This document shows, in pieces, positions 8,174-16,703 of a DNA stretch of 64,000 bases; the stretch's first letter is position 1, and every line of letters begins with the position of its first letter. Source of the DNA: Pseudomonadales bacterium (GTDB lineage Bacteria > Pseudomonadota > Gammaproteobacteria > Pseudomonadales > Azotimanducaceae); the NCBI GenBank assembly GCA_028277965.1, contig JANQFF010000103.1, positions 1 through 64,000 of the forward strand. Direction: 5' to 3'. The notes under the pieces were generated by a model that saw only the letters and a program-made list of their open reading frames with translations, was not told the DNA's origin and did not search any database. The translations under genes and the position numbers were made by a program.

Positions 8174-9763
8174 ATGGCAGAAGTACAGGATTTACCTGAA
8201 AGTGGGCGGTCGGCATCTCTGCAATCCGCACCGGGGTTTCGACAGATTGTTCTCCTTGTTGGTTTGGCGGCTGCGGTCGCTGTTGGCATCGCAATCGCCA
8301 TATGGGCGCAGAGTCCGAACTACCGGGTTCTGTTCCCCGTCGTCGATCCGGAAGAGATGGGGGCGATTGCCGGGGTGCTCGAGTCGGCAGATATCCCGTA
8401 TGAATACGATGCAACGTCGGGGGCCCTGCTTGTCGCCTCAGGAAAGGCCAACCAGGCGCAGATGCTTCTGGCTGGACAGGGATTACCGCAGAGTCGCGGG
8501 GTGACGGTTGAGACGCTTTTCGAAGGACAAGGTTACTCGACCAGCCAGTTCATGGAGAATAAATTCTACGGGCACGCGCTTGAAGCCAAACTCGAGCGGA
8601 TCATCGGGAGTCTGAACACGGTGAAAGCCGCCCAGGTTTCGCTGGGGATCCCGCGACAGTCTGTGTTCCTTCGCGATCGTCAGGAACCCACCGCGTCGGT
8701 CGTGATTCACCTGTTCCCGGGACGATCGCTCGAATCAGGACAGGCCCAGGCGATCTCACACCTGGTCGCATCCAGCGTACCCGGGCTCGAAGCATCGAAA
8801 GTTACGCTTCTGGATTCGAACGGTCTGTTGCTGTCGGGTCAGAACAGTATGGAAGGCATGGCAGCCGCTTCCAGCCAGTTCGACTACAAACGTCGGCTCG
8901 AAACGACGTTTGCCGAAAACATCGATGCGCTTCTGACACCGATTATCGGTGCAGGGCGTTCGCGTACGAAAGTTGTAGCGCAACTCGATTTTACGGACAT
9001 GGAAGAAACGGCCGAGCGCTTCGACCCCGCGAGCCAGGTTGTTCGTAGTGAAGTGACGAGCGAGCAGGATACGACGGGAGCATTGTCGGCGCTGGGAATT
9101 CCAGGTGCTCTGTCGAATCAGCCACCCCCTGATGCGCAGCCTGAGCCAGCAGAAGATGGCGCGGCCCCTGTACCGTCGCAGCGCAGTACACGCGATGTGA
9201 CGATGAACTACGAAATGGATCGCACGATCAGCCGCATACGCGTCCAGACGGGGCGCATTGAGCGTCTTTCGGTTGCGGTTGTCGTGGACTATCTGCCCGG
9301 TGAAGGAGGCGAACCGGCACCGCTTAGCGATACCCAACTGGAGGAGTTGCGAGGACTGGTTCGTGAGGCTGTCGGCTTTGATGAAGCGCGGGGAGATACT
9401 GTCAACCTCATCAACCTGCCATTTCAGGCCGTGCCCGAACCGGCACCGGTTGAACCGCCACCTTTCTGGGAACAGCCCTGGGTTCTCGATATTGGAAAAG
9501 TGGTCATTGGCGGGCTGGTTGCACTGGCGCTGGTTATCTGGGTTGTCAGACCGCTGGTTCAGAACCTGTTACAGGCAGCGCAGGCGCCTCCGCAGGAAGC
9601 CCTTCCTTTCGGAGTTGCGGGCGGGGCTCTCGAACATTCTGCCCATCCGGAAATGACGATGGTCCCGCGTGACGATCCTATGCAGATAGCTCATAACATG
9701 GCGACCAACGATCCGAAGCGGATCGCGCAGGTCGTTAAGGACTGGGTCGCGGCCGATGAGTAG
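8174..9763 (+). CDS. fliF: Flagellar MS-ring protein FliF
   Basis: The protein has 529 residues. A first transmembrane helix (about 22-45, QIVLLVGLAAAVAVGIAIAI) leads into the ring-building domains with NYRVLF and the conserved LERIIGSLNTVKAAQVSLGIP region (in parts). A proline- and acid-rich insert lies about 315-335, and a second transmembrane helix about 437-458. The C-terminal tail (DDPMQIAHNMATNDPKRIAQ) is the FliG-binding segment. FliF forms the inner-membrane MS ring that nucleates the basal body. It overlaps fliG by 8 bp (ATGAGTAG). Confidence 0.96.
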   Translation: MAEVQDLPESGRSASLQSAPGFRQIVLLVGLAAAVAVGIAIAIWAQSPNYRVLFPVVDPEEMGAIAGVLESADIPYEYDATSGALLVASGKANQAQMLLAGQGLPQSRGVTVETLFEGQGYSTSQFMENKFYGHALEAKLERIIGSLNTVKAAQVSLGIPRQSVFLRDRQEPTASVVIHLFPGRSLESGQAQAISHLVASSVPGLEASKVTLLDSNGLLLSGQNSMEGMAAASSQFDYKRRLETTFAENIDALLTPIIGAGRSRTKVVAQLDFTDMEETAERFDPASQVVRSEVTSEQDTTGALSALGIPGALSNQPPPDAQPEPAEDGAAPVPSQRSTRDVTMNYEMDRTISRIRVQTGRIERLSVAVVVDYLPGEGGEPAPLSDTQLEELRGLVREAVGFDEARGDTVNLINLPFQAVPEPAPVEPPPFWEQPWVLDIGKVVIGGLVALALVIWVVRPLVQNLLQAAQAPPQEALPFGVAGGALEHSAHPEMTMVPRDDPMQIAHNMATNDPKRIAQVVKDWVAADE

Positions 9764-10763
9764 CGCGGCTGAAGGTTTGTCTGGCAAGAGCCGGGCGGCA
9801 ATCCTGTTGATGACGCTTGGTGAGGAAGCAGCATCTGAAGTGTTGCGGCACATCGACCCCCAGGAGGTTCAGCACGTCGGTCAGGCGATGGCAGAAATAG
9901 GCAACGTGTCCAAGGAACAGGTAGATGGCGTTATCGAGGACTTTGCAGTCGACATTCAGGCCCATACATCGCTTGGTATCGGCAGCCAGGAGTTTTTGCG
10001 GACAGTGCTGTCGAACGCTCTCGGTTCCGAACAGGCGACAGAGTTCATTGGACGTATCCTCCAGGGCCGTAATACGAAGGGTCTCGAGACACTGCGCTGG
10101 ACGGAGCCCGGCCTGGTAGCGGACATGCTTCAGGATGAACACCCGCAGGTTGTTGCAGTTGTGCTTTCCCATCTCTCCCAGGAACGGGCGGCGCAGGTGC
10201 TAAAGCGGTTGCCCGAGGAGTTGCATGGCGAAGTGCTCATTCGCATAGCCAACCTGGAAGGCATTCGCGGCTCTGCGTTGATGGAGCTCGACGAGATTAT
10301 GGAAAAGCGGATAGCGGAGAGCCGCGGAGACCAGTCCAAAACCATGGGTGGCAAACGGGTGGCGGCTGACATCCTCAACAAACTCGGCCCGGAACTCGAA
10401 AGCGAGGTGATGTCGCGTATCAAGGAAGTTGACGATCAACTTGGGCATCAGATCCAGGAATTGATGTTTGTTTTCGAGTCTCTGCTGGAGATCGATGACC
10501 GGGGCATACAGACCCTTCTCAGAGAAGTAAACCGCGATCAACTGGGTGTTGCCCTGAAGGGTGCGGACCCGGCGGTACAGGACAAATTGCTATCCAACAT
10601 GTCGAGTCAGGCTGCGGAGATTCTCAAAGAGGACATGGAGGCACGTGGGCCTGTGCGGCTGAGCGAAGTGGAAGAAGCACAACGAGAGATCCTCGAACAC
10701 GCACTCAAGCTGGCTGACGAAGGCCAGATCCAGCTCGGTGACGGTGGCGAAGAGTATGTCTGA
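9756..10763 (+). CDS. fliG: Flagellar motor switch protein FliG
   Basis: The protein has 335 residues in three helical domains. The N-terminal domain (LSGKSRAAILLMTLGEEAA) binds FliF. The middle domain has the EHPQ motif (DEHPQVVAVVLSHL) that binds FliM. The C-terminal domain (about 200-335) holds the charged torque helix (GIQTLLREVNRDQLGVALKG in parts). FliG sits on the cytoplasmic MS ring face and interacts with the stator; here the likely stator is PomA/PomB. Its start lies inside the fliF end, and its end is coupled to fliH by another 8-bp overlap. Confidence 0.96.
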   Translation: MSSAAEGLSGKSRAAILLMTLGEEAASEVLRHIDPQEVQHVGQAMAEIGNVSKEQVDGVIEDFAVDIQAHTSLGIGSQEFLRTVLSNALGSEQATEFIGRILQGRNTKGLETLRWTEPGLVADMLQDEHPQVVAVVLSHLSQERAAQVLKRLPEELHGEVLIRIANLEGIRGSALMELDEIMEKRIAESRGDQSKTMGGKRVAADILNKLGPELESEVMSRIKEVDDQLGHQIQELMFVFESLLEIDDRGIQTLLREVNRDQLGVALKGADPAVQDKLLSNMSSQAAEILKEDMEARGPVRLSEVEEAQREILEHALKLADEGQIQLGDGGEEYV

Positions 10764-11367
10764 AACTGAAACCCAGACATCACCGGACGCTGGGCCGGAC
10801 GTAGCACCGTGGGTGGCGCCGGAGTTTGGAGTTGTGCGCCAGCCTATGACGGTCAATCGTCTGGAAGCGCTCCAGAAAGAGGCGTTCGAGGAAGCGTATC
10901 AGCAGGGTTTTCAGGCAGGTCGCCAGGCCGGGCTCGAGACCATGACCGAGCGTGTTGAGTGTCTCGATCAGTGTATTCGGGCTCTGGAGAAGCCTTTTGC
11001 GGAACTGGATGATGATGTGGGAAATGCCCTGGTCGAACTGGCCCTCGCAGCTTCCCAACAGATCGTGCGACGCGAGATTCAGCAGGACCCGGGTCACATA
11101 GCCGGTGTCCTGACTCAGGCGCTCGATCTGTTACCCGTGAGTTCGCGAGATGTTCAGGTGTACATGCACCCTCAGGATGTGGCTGTGATACGTGAGGCTT
11201 ACAGTTTGACCGGTCGTGAGCCGTGGGAGCTGTTCGAAGATCCTGCCATCAGCCGGGGAGGGCTCAGGCTCACGAGCGAAAACACGAGTATCGACGCGCG
11301 AGTTGAAAAGAGACTCGCGGATATGCTGGCTTTGATCGCGGGAGAAGCACGCGAGAGCGATGATTGA
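10756..11367 (+). CDS. fliH: Flagellar assembly protein FliH
   Basis: With the ATG at 10756 the protein has 203 residues. It has an EAYQQGFQAGRQAGLE segment typical of the FliH GxxxG-like repeat region and a C-terminal domain resembling the V-type ATPase E subunit (VELALAASQQIVRREIQ; the end ARVEKRLADMLALI). FliH holds the FliI ATPase in check and docks it at the export gate. A GTG at 10738 could add six residues, but the ATG gives an 8-bp overlap with fliG (ATGTCTGA), the spacing seen at the adjacent junctions, so I prefer it. Confidence 0.92.
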   Translation: MSETETQTSPDAGPDVAPWVAPEFGVVRQPMTVNRLEALQKEAFEEAYQQGFQAGRQAGLETMTERVECLDQCIRALEKPFAELDDDVGNALVELALAASQQIVRREIQQDPGHIAGVLTQALDLLPVSSRDVQVYMHPQDVAVIREAYSLTGREPWELFEDPAISRGGLRLTSENTSIDARVEKRLADMLALIAGEARESDD

Positions 11368-12742
11368 GTCCCCCCTCCCACGGTCACCTGTCTGGCATTC
11401 ACGCTTGCAGGCACAGACCCGGCTTGTAACCGAAAATGGTGGGCTGGTGGCAGAAGGATCTCTGCGCCGTATGATCGGACTGACCCTTGAAGCTGTAGGC
11501 TGTGAGGTCCCGGTGGGCTCGTATTGTGAAGTGGTCAAACCGGACGGACAGCGCTTGGAAGCCGAAGTTGTCGGGTTTGCGGACGATCGGGTGTTTCTCA
11601 TGCCGGTTGGACCGCTGCGTGGCATGGTCAGTAATGCGCGGGTCAGACCACTCATGCGCAACGGTACTGTCGCCGTCGGAGAATCGCTGCTTGGCAGGGT
11701 GATCGACGGCGCAGGACAGCCAATCGACGGGAATGGACCACTGGACTGCAGAACGGCGATGCCGCTACATGCTGAGCCAACCAACCCGCTCAAACGCAAA
11801 CCCATCGATGAGATGCTCGATGTAGGAGTGCGATCCATAAATGGTCTGTTGAGCCTGGGGCGTGGGCAACGGGTCGGTCTGTTTGCGGGCAGCGGTATCG
11901 GTAAGAGTGTGCTGCTCGGAATGATGACGCGTCATACGGAAGCGGACGTTGTGGTGGTTGGGCTCGTTGGTGAACGGGGCAGGGAAGTTCAGGAGTTTGT
12001 CGATCAGACACTGGGCGAAAGTGGGCTCTCTCGCGCCGTGGTCGTCGCGACACCGTCCGATCAGCCGCCACTCATGCGCATCCACGGAGCGCTCGTGGCA
12101 ACCAGTGTGGCCGAGTACTTCCGCGACCGGGGATGCAATGTGTTGTTGCTGATGGACTCGCTGACGAGAATTGCCCAGGCACAGCGGGAAGTAGCCCTGG
12201 CGGTGGGTGAACCGCCGGTCACCAAGGGATATCCGCCATCGGTTTTTGCGGCGATGCCCGGGCTTTGCGAGCGTGCCGGAAACGGCACAGAGGAACAGGG
12301 CTCGATTACCGCCATCTATACAGTGCTCGCTGAAGGAGACGATCCCAACGATCCTGTGGCGGATGCTGCCCGGTCCATTCTGGATGGGCACATTGTCCTG
12401 TCCCGACAACTTGCCGGTGCAGGCATCTTTCCCGCGATTGACGTAGAAGCATCGGCGAGCAGAGTGATGAACACCATCGTCGATGAACGGCACTGGCAGT
12501 TGGCGCAGGCTTATCGTCGTGCTCATTCGATATACAGCGAAAACCAGGATCTCATTAACGTTGGAGCCTATACGGCGGGCACCGACCCGGAGATTGATCT
12601 GGCCATTCAACTCTGGCCACAGTTGCGCGCTTATCTTGCGCAGGAGTTGCACGATCCTTCGCGTCTGGACGACGCGCTGTCGGATCTTGAAGCGATATTT
12701 ACGCCACAGGCAAGTGCGACAGAGGAGAACGGACCTGGCTGA
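11360..12742 (+). CDS. fliI: Flagellum-specific export ATPase FliI
   Basis: The protein has 460 residues and resembles F1-beta ATPases. It has a short N-terminal beta domain, Walker A AGSGIGKS (176-183), catalytic GERGREVQEF, Walker B (LLLMDSLTRIAQAQREVAL in parts) and the GYPPSVFAAMPGLCERAG segment. FliI hexamers energise or feed substrates to the flagellar type III gate with FliH and FliJ. It begins 8 bp inside fliH (ATGATTGA) and ends 8 bp inside the proposed fliJ start (CTGGCTGA). Confidence 0.96.
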   Translation: MIESPLPRSPVWHSRLQAQTRLVTENGGLVAEGSLRRMIGLTLEAVGCEVPVGSYCEVVKPDGQRLEAEVVGFADDRVFLMPVGPLRGMVSNARVRPLMRNGTVAVGESLLGRVIDGAGQPIDGNGPLDCRTAMPLHAEPTNPLKRKPIDEMLDVGVRSINGLLSLGRGQRVGLFAGSGIGKSVLLGMMTRHTEADVVVVGLVGERGREVQEFVDQTLGESGLSRAVVVATPSDQPPLMRIHGALVATSVAEYFRDRGCNVLLLMDSLTRIAQAQREVALAVGEPPVTKGYPPSVFAAMPGLCERAGNGTEEQGSITAIYTVLAEGDDPNDPVADAARSILDGHIVLSRQLAGAGIFPAIDVEASASRVMNTIVDERHWQLAQAYRRAHSIYSENQDLINVGAYTAGTDPEIDLAIQLWPQLRAYLAQELHDPSRLDDALSDLEAIFTPQASATEENGPG

Positions 12743-13190
12743 GAAAAAACGCTCTGCTCGTATGAAGAAGCTGGAAGAGCTGGAAGAGCGCAAGAGCCGC
12801 GATGTCGCAGGTAAAATGTCGCTGCAGGCGGTTGAGGTTCACGCGGCGCGTCAGACGCTGGAGGATCTTGAAGCGTATCTGAACGAAACGTTAGCGACTT
12901 CGTTGGAGCTGGTGAGTCCCATGCAGCTCGCTGAAGCAATGCAGTTTCGCGAACAGTTGAGGGATGCGGTGAAGCTGCAGCGTCAGGTCGTACATCAGGC
13001 GGAAGCAGTCTACGAGTCGCTACGTGCAAAGTGGATTGCGGGGCACATTCGATCAAACATGCTGGGGACAGTTGCCCACCGGTTCGGCGTCGAAGAAGAT
13101 CGTCTGCAGATGACACTTGAACGCAAAACCGAAGATGAGCTTGCAACAGCCGCGGTTGCGAGGCTCAAAAACAAAAAGAACGGGTTATAG
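12735..13190 (+). CDS. fliJ: Flagellar export protein FliJ, probable CTG start
   Basis: From a CTG at 12735 the protein has 151 residues, matching FliJ length. It is an almost pure coiled coil: EKKRSARMKKLEELEERK at the start and QFREQLRDAVKLQRQVVHQAE in the middle, as in FliJ and the F1 gamma subunit. The CTG is supported by AGGAG at 12723-12727 seven bases upstream and by an 8-bp overlap with fliI identical in geometry to the three preceding junctions. The first ATG, at 12762, has no ribosome site and would cut the conserved basic N-terminus. FliJ works as the export escort and central stalk of FliI. Confidence 0.85.
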   Translation: MAEKKRSARMKKLEELEERKSRDVAGKMSLQAVEVHAARQTLEDLEAYLNETLATSLELVSPMQLAEAMQFREQLRDAVKLQRQVVHQAEAVYESLRAKWIAGHIRSNMLGTVAHRFGVEEDRLQMTLERKTEDELATAAVARLKNKKNGL

Positions 13191-13198
13191 CTGATTGG

Positions 13199-13579
13199 CT
13201 ACAGGACGGCGGCTCGCAGCCAGGCCATCGTCTGGCGCTCGTCTGTGAAAACACGAAACTGCACGCCGGTGTCGGCGAACTGGGTAATCACCAGACTGGT
13301 GATGTCGTAAAGTTCGTCTCGAACCAGAATGGCGGTTCGCCCGCTGTTACGCAGTTCCAGTATCTCGGCGAACGAGTGGTGCAGGTTCATCAGGTCACGG
13401 CTGCTCATTGAACGGGCAAGTTGAGCTTCCCGGATATCCCAGAGAACGGCTTTATGACGAATGAATTCGTCCTGGATTGTAACGGCGTAGCTCGTCAGGT
13501 CGACGACGGATGCTCCGCCTTTAACCTTGCAGGTTAAGACTCCATCGGCTGAATTGTGACTAATCCCTGATTCACTCAT
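13199..13579 (-). CDS. STAS/SpoIIAA-like small protein
   Basis: From ATG 13579 the protein has 126 residues. Its pattern of a short beta strand pair (GVLTCKVKGGASVVDL), a helix (YAVTIQDEFIRHKAVLWDIREAQL), a long helix and the closing strand-helix VQFRVFTDERQTMAWL resembles STAS/SpoIIAA-like stand-alone domains; this is a fold-level guess. An open frame extends upstream to 13795 but crosses the pomA promoter region and has no start support. The gene is convergent with fliJ (8-bp gap) and divergent from pomA. Function unknown; a signalling or anti-anti-sigma type role is only a possibility. Confidence 0.55.
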   Translation of the reverse strand: MSESGISHNSADGVLTCKVKGGASVVDLTSYAVTIQDEFIRHKAVLWDIREAQLARSMSSRDLMNLHHSFAEILELRNSGRTAILVRDELYDITSLVITQFADTGVQFRVFTDERQTMAWLRAAVL

Positions 13580-13705
13580 ATCAAACTCGGATAGTCTAAG
13601 TCCTTGTTTGGTAAGCAGTATTGCATCGTCCGGATCAACGTCCAAACAGATTTGCCAACACGAAATTGTTTTTGCGGAAACCGTCACATTCCGAAAAATT
13701 CCCGC

Positions 13706-13732
13706 TAAGGAACCCAAAAACTCTGCCGATAG
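13706..13732 (+). promoter_or_regulatory. Sigma28 (FliA) promoter candidate for pomAB
   Basis: TAAGGAAC (13706-13713), 11 bases, then GCCGATAG (13725-13732) resembles the FliA consensus TAAAGTTT-N11-GCCGATAA; the -10 differs only in the seventh/eighth positions. It lies 84 bases upstream of the pomA GTG. Class-late control of stator genes by sigma28 is common. Confidence 0.65.
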
Positions 13733-13815
13733 GATGACTGACGGCCGGTCTTCGGCGCGCTTCGGGCGTACAGGGAAGTCGTCTGCCTTCGACAATAGAC
13801 AAAAGGAGTTTGTTA

Positions 13816-14586
13816 GTGGACCTGGCCACTCTCATCGGCTTGATCGGAGCCGTTATTGTTTTGGTTGCCACCGTGCTGGTTGGCGGGCAACCCATCGTTT
13901 TTCTCAATCTCCCCTCCGCTATCATTGTTCTGATCGGAACGGTGATGGTCACCATGATCAAGTTCAGCCTCGGTCAGTTTCTGGGCGCTGCAAAGGTCGC
14001 CGTGAAAGCATTCGCTGTCAAACAGGATACGCCCGAGGAACTGATAGATAAGTCGGTGGAGCTTGCTCAGGCCGCCCGCAAGGGAGGAATCCTTTCTCTG
14101 GAAGATGCGGAAGTTCCGAATGAGTTCATGAAGAAGGGGCTATCGCTCGTCATCGATGGGCATGAACCCGAGATTGTCCGCTCGATCCTTCACAAGGACA
14201 TCAACCTGATGGTTCAGCGTCATCTCGAAGGCTGCCAGATCTTCAAAGCTATCGGGGATGTTGCCCCGGCCATGGGTATGATCGGCACGCTCGTGGGCCT
14301 GGTTCAGATGTTGTCGACGATGGACGACCCGAAACAGATTGCCCCGGCGATGGCTGTTGCTCTCCTCACGACACTCTATGGCGCAGTTCTGGCGAACATG
14401 GTTGCGATTCCCATTGCCGACAAGCTCGAGTTGCGCAGCCGCGAGCAGAAACGGGTGAGAATGCTGATAGCTGATGCGATTGTTGGCATACAGGACAGTC
14501 AGAACCCGAGGGTGCTCGAGAGTCTTCTCAAGAATTACCTGCCTGAATCCAAACGCGAGTCGGAAAAGAAACCCGTTGCCGCTTGA
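13816..14586 (+). CDS. pomA: Na+-type flagellar stator protein PomA (MotA family)
   Basis: The protein has 256 residues. It starts MDLATLIGLIGAVIVL, close to Vibrio PomA, and has four membrane segments (about 4-22, 30-48, 148-168, 180-200). The cytoplasmic loop between segments 2 and 3 carries the torque-generating charged residues (ARKGGILSLEDAEV). The signature DVAPAMGMIGTLVGLVQML forms the third segment. With PomB it makes the ion-conducting stator. GTG at 13816 is chosen over TTG 13810 because AGGAG at 13804-13808 is then seven bases away. Confidence 0.93.
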   Translation: MDLATLIGLIGAVIVLVATVLVGGQPIVFLNLPSAIIVLIGTVMVTMIKFSLGQFLGAAKVAVKAFAVKQDTPEELIDKSVELAQAARKGGILSLEDAEVPNEFMKKGLSLVIDGHEPEIVRSILHKDINLMVQRHLEGCQIFKAIGDVAPAMGMIGTLVGLVQMLSTMDDPKQIAPAMAVALLTTLYGAVLANMVAIPIADKLELRSREQKRVRMLIADAIVGIQDSQNPRVLESLLKNYLPESKRESEKKPVAA

Positions 14587-14609
14587 GCGCTTGAAGAGGA
14601 GCCATGTTG

Positions 14610-15461
14610 ATGGATGAAGAACCTGAAGTGCCAGCCGAATCAGCGGGAGCACCGATGTGGATGGTGACGTTTGCCGACTTGTCAACGCTCCTCCTGTGTT
14701 TTTTCGTGCTGCTCCTTTCCTTCTCCGAAATGGACGTCGCAAAGTTCAAACAGCTCGCGGGTTCCATGCGGGAAGCTTTTGGTGTCCAGGCTGACATCAA
14801 AAGCAAACACATCCCAAAAGGCACGAGCATCGTTGCTCGTGAATTCAGCCCGGGGAAACCCAAGCCGACTGCACTTAACCAGGTCCGTCAGTTTACGATT
14901 GATTCCAACAAAAACACGCTGGATTTTGCCGATCCCGATGAAGTCAGCCAGCTGAAGGAATACAAAGAAAAGTTCGAGGCTGTCGCTGAAGATACACGGC
15001 GCGCAGAGGTGATGCTGGAAGAAGAGATCAAGAGTGGAATGATCGAAGTGCGTTCGGAGGGTACACGGACCATCATCCATATTCTCGAAAAAGGATCATT
15101 TGCGCTGGGCTCGGCAGACGTTAAAAGTGATTTCAAACCGGCCCTGGAGAAGATACGCAATCTGCTTGCGTCAACTGAGGGTCTCATACGCATTGCTGGG
15201 CATACTGACGACCTGCCGATCGCGACGCACAGGTTTCGCTCCAACTGGGAGCTTTCCTCTGCACGCGCTGTATCCGTACTGCACGAACTGCTCAGGTTCA
15301 ATGACCTCGATGCCAGCCGGTTCGAGGTTGCCGGTTATGCTGACACACGTCCGGTAGTGCCGAACGATTCAATGGGCAGTCGTGCGCTCAACCGAAGGGT
15401 GGACATATCCATTGTCCGCGGCGGTGTCGCTTACGAGAACGTTCCTGCCGGACCGGGTTAG
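14610..15461 (+). CDS. pomB: Na+-type flagellar stator protein PomB (MotB family)
   Basis: The protein has 283 residues from ATG 14610, which is 8 bases after GAGGAG; ATG 14604 is too close to it. One transmembrane helix (VTFADLSTLLLCFFVLLLSF) contains the ion-binding Asp of the FADL motif. A linker with plug-like segment follows, then an OmpA-like peptidoglycan-binding domain (about 150-265) with GHTDDLPI and NWELSSARA. The single helix context and the PomA partner favour sodium over proton coupling. It follows pomA by 23 bp and converges with the DUF2802 gene, four bases away. Confidence 0.93.
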   Translation: MDEEPEVPAESAGAPMWMVTFADLSTLLLCFFVLLLSFSEMDVAKFKQLAGSMREAFGVQADIKSKHIPKGTSIVAREFSPGKPKPTALNQVRQFTIDSNKNTLDFADPDEVSQLKEYKEKFEAVAEDTRRAEVMLEEEIKSGMIEVRSEGTRTIIHILEKGSFALGSADVKSDFKPALEKIRNLLASTEGLIRIAGHTDDLPIATHRFRSNWELSSARAVSVLHELLRFNDLDASRFEVAGYADTRPVVPNDSMGSRALNRRVDISIVRGGVAYENVPAGPG

Positions 15462-15465
15462 CTGA

Positions 15466-15972
15466 CTAGCCGCTGGCGGCTTTCAGAAGGTTCCTGAGAC
15501 GATCTTCCTCGCGGTTTGAGGCAGGTGAACCGTTCGCACTACTGTCACTCCCGGTGTGCTCGTTCTGAGTTGGTCCCGTTTCCGGATGACGGTGAATTTT
15601 GACCATGAGCTCAGCTTCCCTCGCATTCAATCCGCAGGAATCCCTGAGCGTATCGGGTGCGTGCCCTTCGCGAAGCAGACGTGATGCCTCCTCGAATGCA
15701 CTCTGCGCACGCAGTTCGCTCTTGAGGGCCAGGCTCTCCTCGGTGAAACGTGTGAGGTTTTGTTGAGTGGAGTTCACATACAGCCGCAGGGTGTGCAATG
15801 CCGTCTCGAGCTGACCGATGGATCGCTGCTGAGTGACGTTGAGTTCGAGAAGACGATTGAAATTCAGCTTGAGCGCGCGGGTCGACAGGGCGATATACGC
15901 GATCGAACCAAGAAAGAGAAACGTGACAGCAACCAGTAGCGTTGCAATAACTAACACTGTGGACATTGACAT
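15466..15972 (-). CDS. DUF2802 membrane-anchored flagellar-locus protein
   Basis: From ATG 15972 the protein has 168 residues: an N-terminal transmembrane helix (VLVIATLLVAVTFLFLGSIA), a coiled coil (about 40-95), and a helix-turn-helix-like C-terminal motif (DTLRDSCGLNAREAELMVKIH, in parts) that marks DUF2802. Members are recurrent next to fliA and the motor genes in gammaproteobacteria, but their function is not established. It is the last gene of the fliL-to-fliA run, starting 11 bases after the fliA stop, with TAAGG upstream of the ATG. Confidence 0.8.
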   Translation of the reverse strand: MSMSTVLVIATLLVAVTFLFLGSIAYIALSTRALKLNFNRLLELNVTQQRSIGQLETALHTLRLYVNSTQQNLTRFTEESLALKSELRAQSAFEEASRLLREGHAPDTLRDSCGLNAREAELMVKIHRHPETGPTQNEHTGSDSSANGSPASNREEDRLRNLLKAASG

Positions 15973-15983
15973 ACCGGCCTTAT

Positions 15984-16703
15984 CTATTCCTGTTCGGTCA
16001 TCCAGCCTTTCAGGCGAAGCAGGGCCTGACCATGGATCTGGCATACCCTGGATTCAGAGATGCCGAGTACCTCACCAATCTCGCGAAGGTTCAGTTCGTC
16101 ATCGTAGTAAAGAGACATGATGAGACGTTCTCGTTCGGGCAGTTCATTGATGAGTGTTATGAGACGCTCCCGGCGATTGGTTTCCTGAAACTGGGCTTCG
16201 GGGTCGGCGTCGGCATCTGCGGGTACCTGGGGTGTTTCACCACTGTCGTCAGTTGGCTGGTCGAGGCTGAAGAGTTTGCATGCGGTCGCATCTATCAGTA
16301 TCTCGTGGTACTCCTCGAGGCTGATATCCAGGGCTTTTGCCACGTCCTGATCGCGGGCTTTGGTACCGGTTTCGTGCTCGATCTCATTCATGGCCTCATA
16401 CACCTGCCGTATCCGGCGATGAACGTGCCGTGGAGTCCAGTCTGATTTGCGAAGCTCATCGATCATCGCTCCGCGTATGCGGATCCCGGCGTATGTTTCG
16501 AAATTGGCGCCTTTGTCTGTCGAGAAGTTACGCCCAGCCATGAGGAGACCAATCGTGCCGGCCTGGATGAGATCGTCGACATCGACACTCGCTGGCAGGC
16601 GACCGATGAGATGGTAGGCGATACGCTTGACCAGATCGGTATGGTCCCGAACCAGCGCTTCCTGATCCGAGGTCTGTGTGGACTCGTATGGAAGAGAACT
16701 CAT
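15984..16703 (-). CDS. fliA: Flagellar sigma factor FliA (sigma28)
   Basis: The protein has 239 residues from ATG 16703; an open frame upstream overlaps fleN and is not coding. Region 2 (HTDLVKRIAYHLIGRLPASVDVDDLIQAGTIGLL, in parts), region 3 and region 4 (LNLREIGEVLGISESRVCQIH) are all present. FliA directs RNA polymerase to late flagellar promoters and is inhibited by FlgM, whose gene is at 28501-28806. The start overlaps the fleN stop by 4 bp (ATGA). Three sigma28-like sites in this window are probable targets. Confidence 0.96.
   Translation of the reverse strand: MSSLPYESTQTSDQEALVRDHTDLVKRIAYHLIGRLPASVDVDDLIQAGTIGLLMAGRNFSTDKGANFETYAGIRIRGAMIDELRKSDWTPRHVHRRIRQVYEAMNEIEHETGTKARDQDVAKALDISLEEYHEILIDATACKLFSLDQPTDDSGETPQVPADADADPEAQFQETNRRERLITLINELPERERLIMSLYYDDELNLREIGEVLGISESRVCQIHGQALLRLKGWMTEQE

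Noticed and set aside
12483..12734. Upstream extension of the fliJ frame
   Set aside because: It overlaps the conserved end of fliI out of frame and does not look like FliJ.
11765..12793. 342-codon open frame on the minus strand
   Set aside because: It is antisense to fliI and shows no domain or start signal.
13580..13795. Upstream extension of the STAS-like frame
   Set aside because: It has no ribosome site and covers the pomA promoter region; the shorter protein from ATG 13579 fits the family length.
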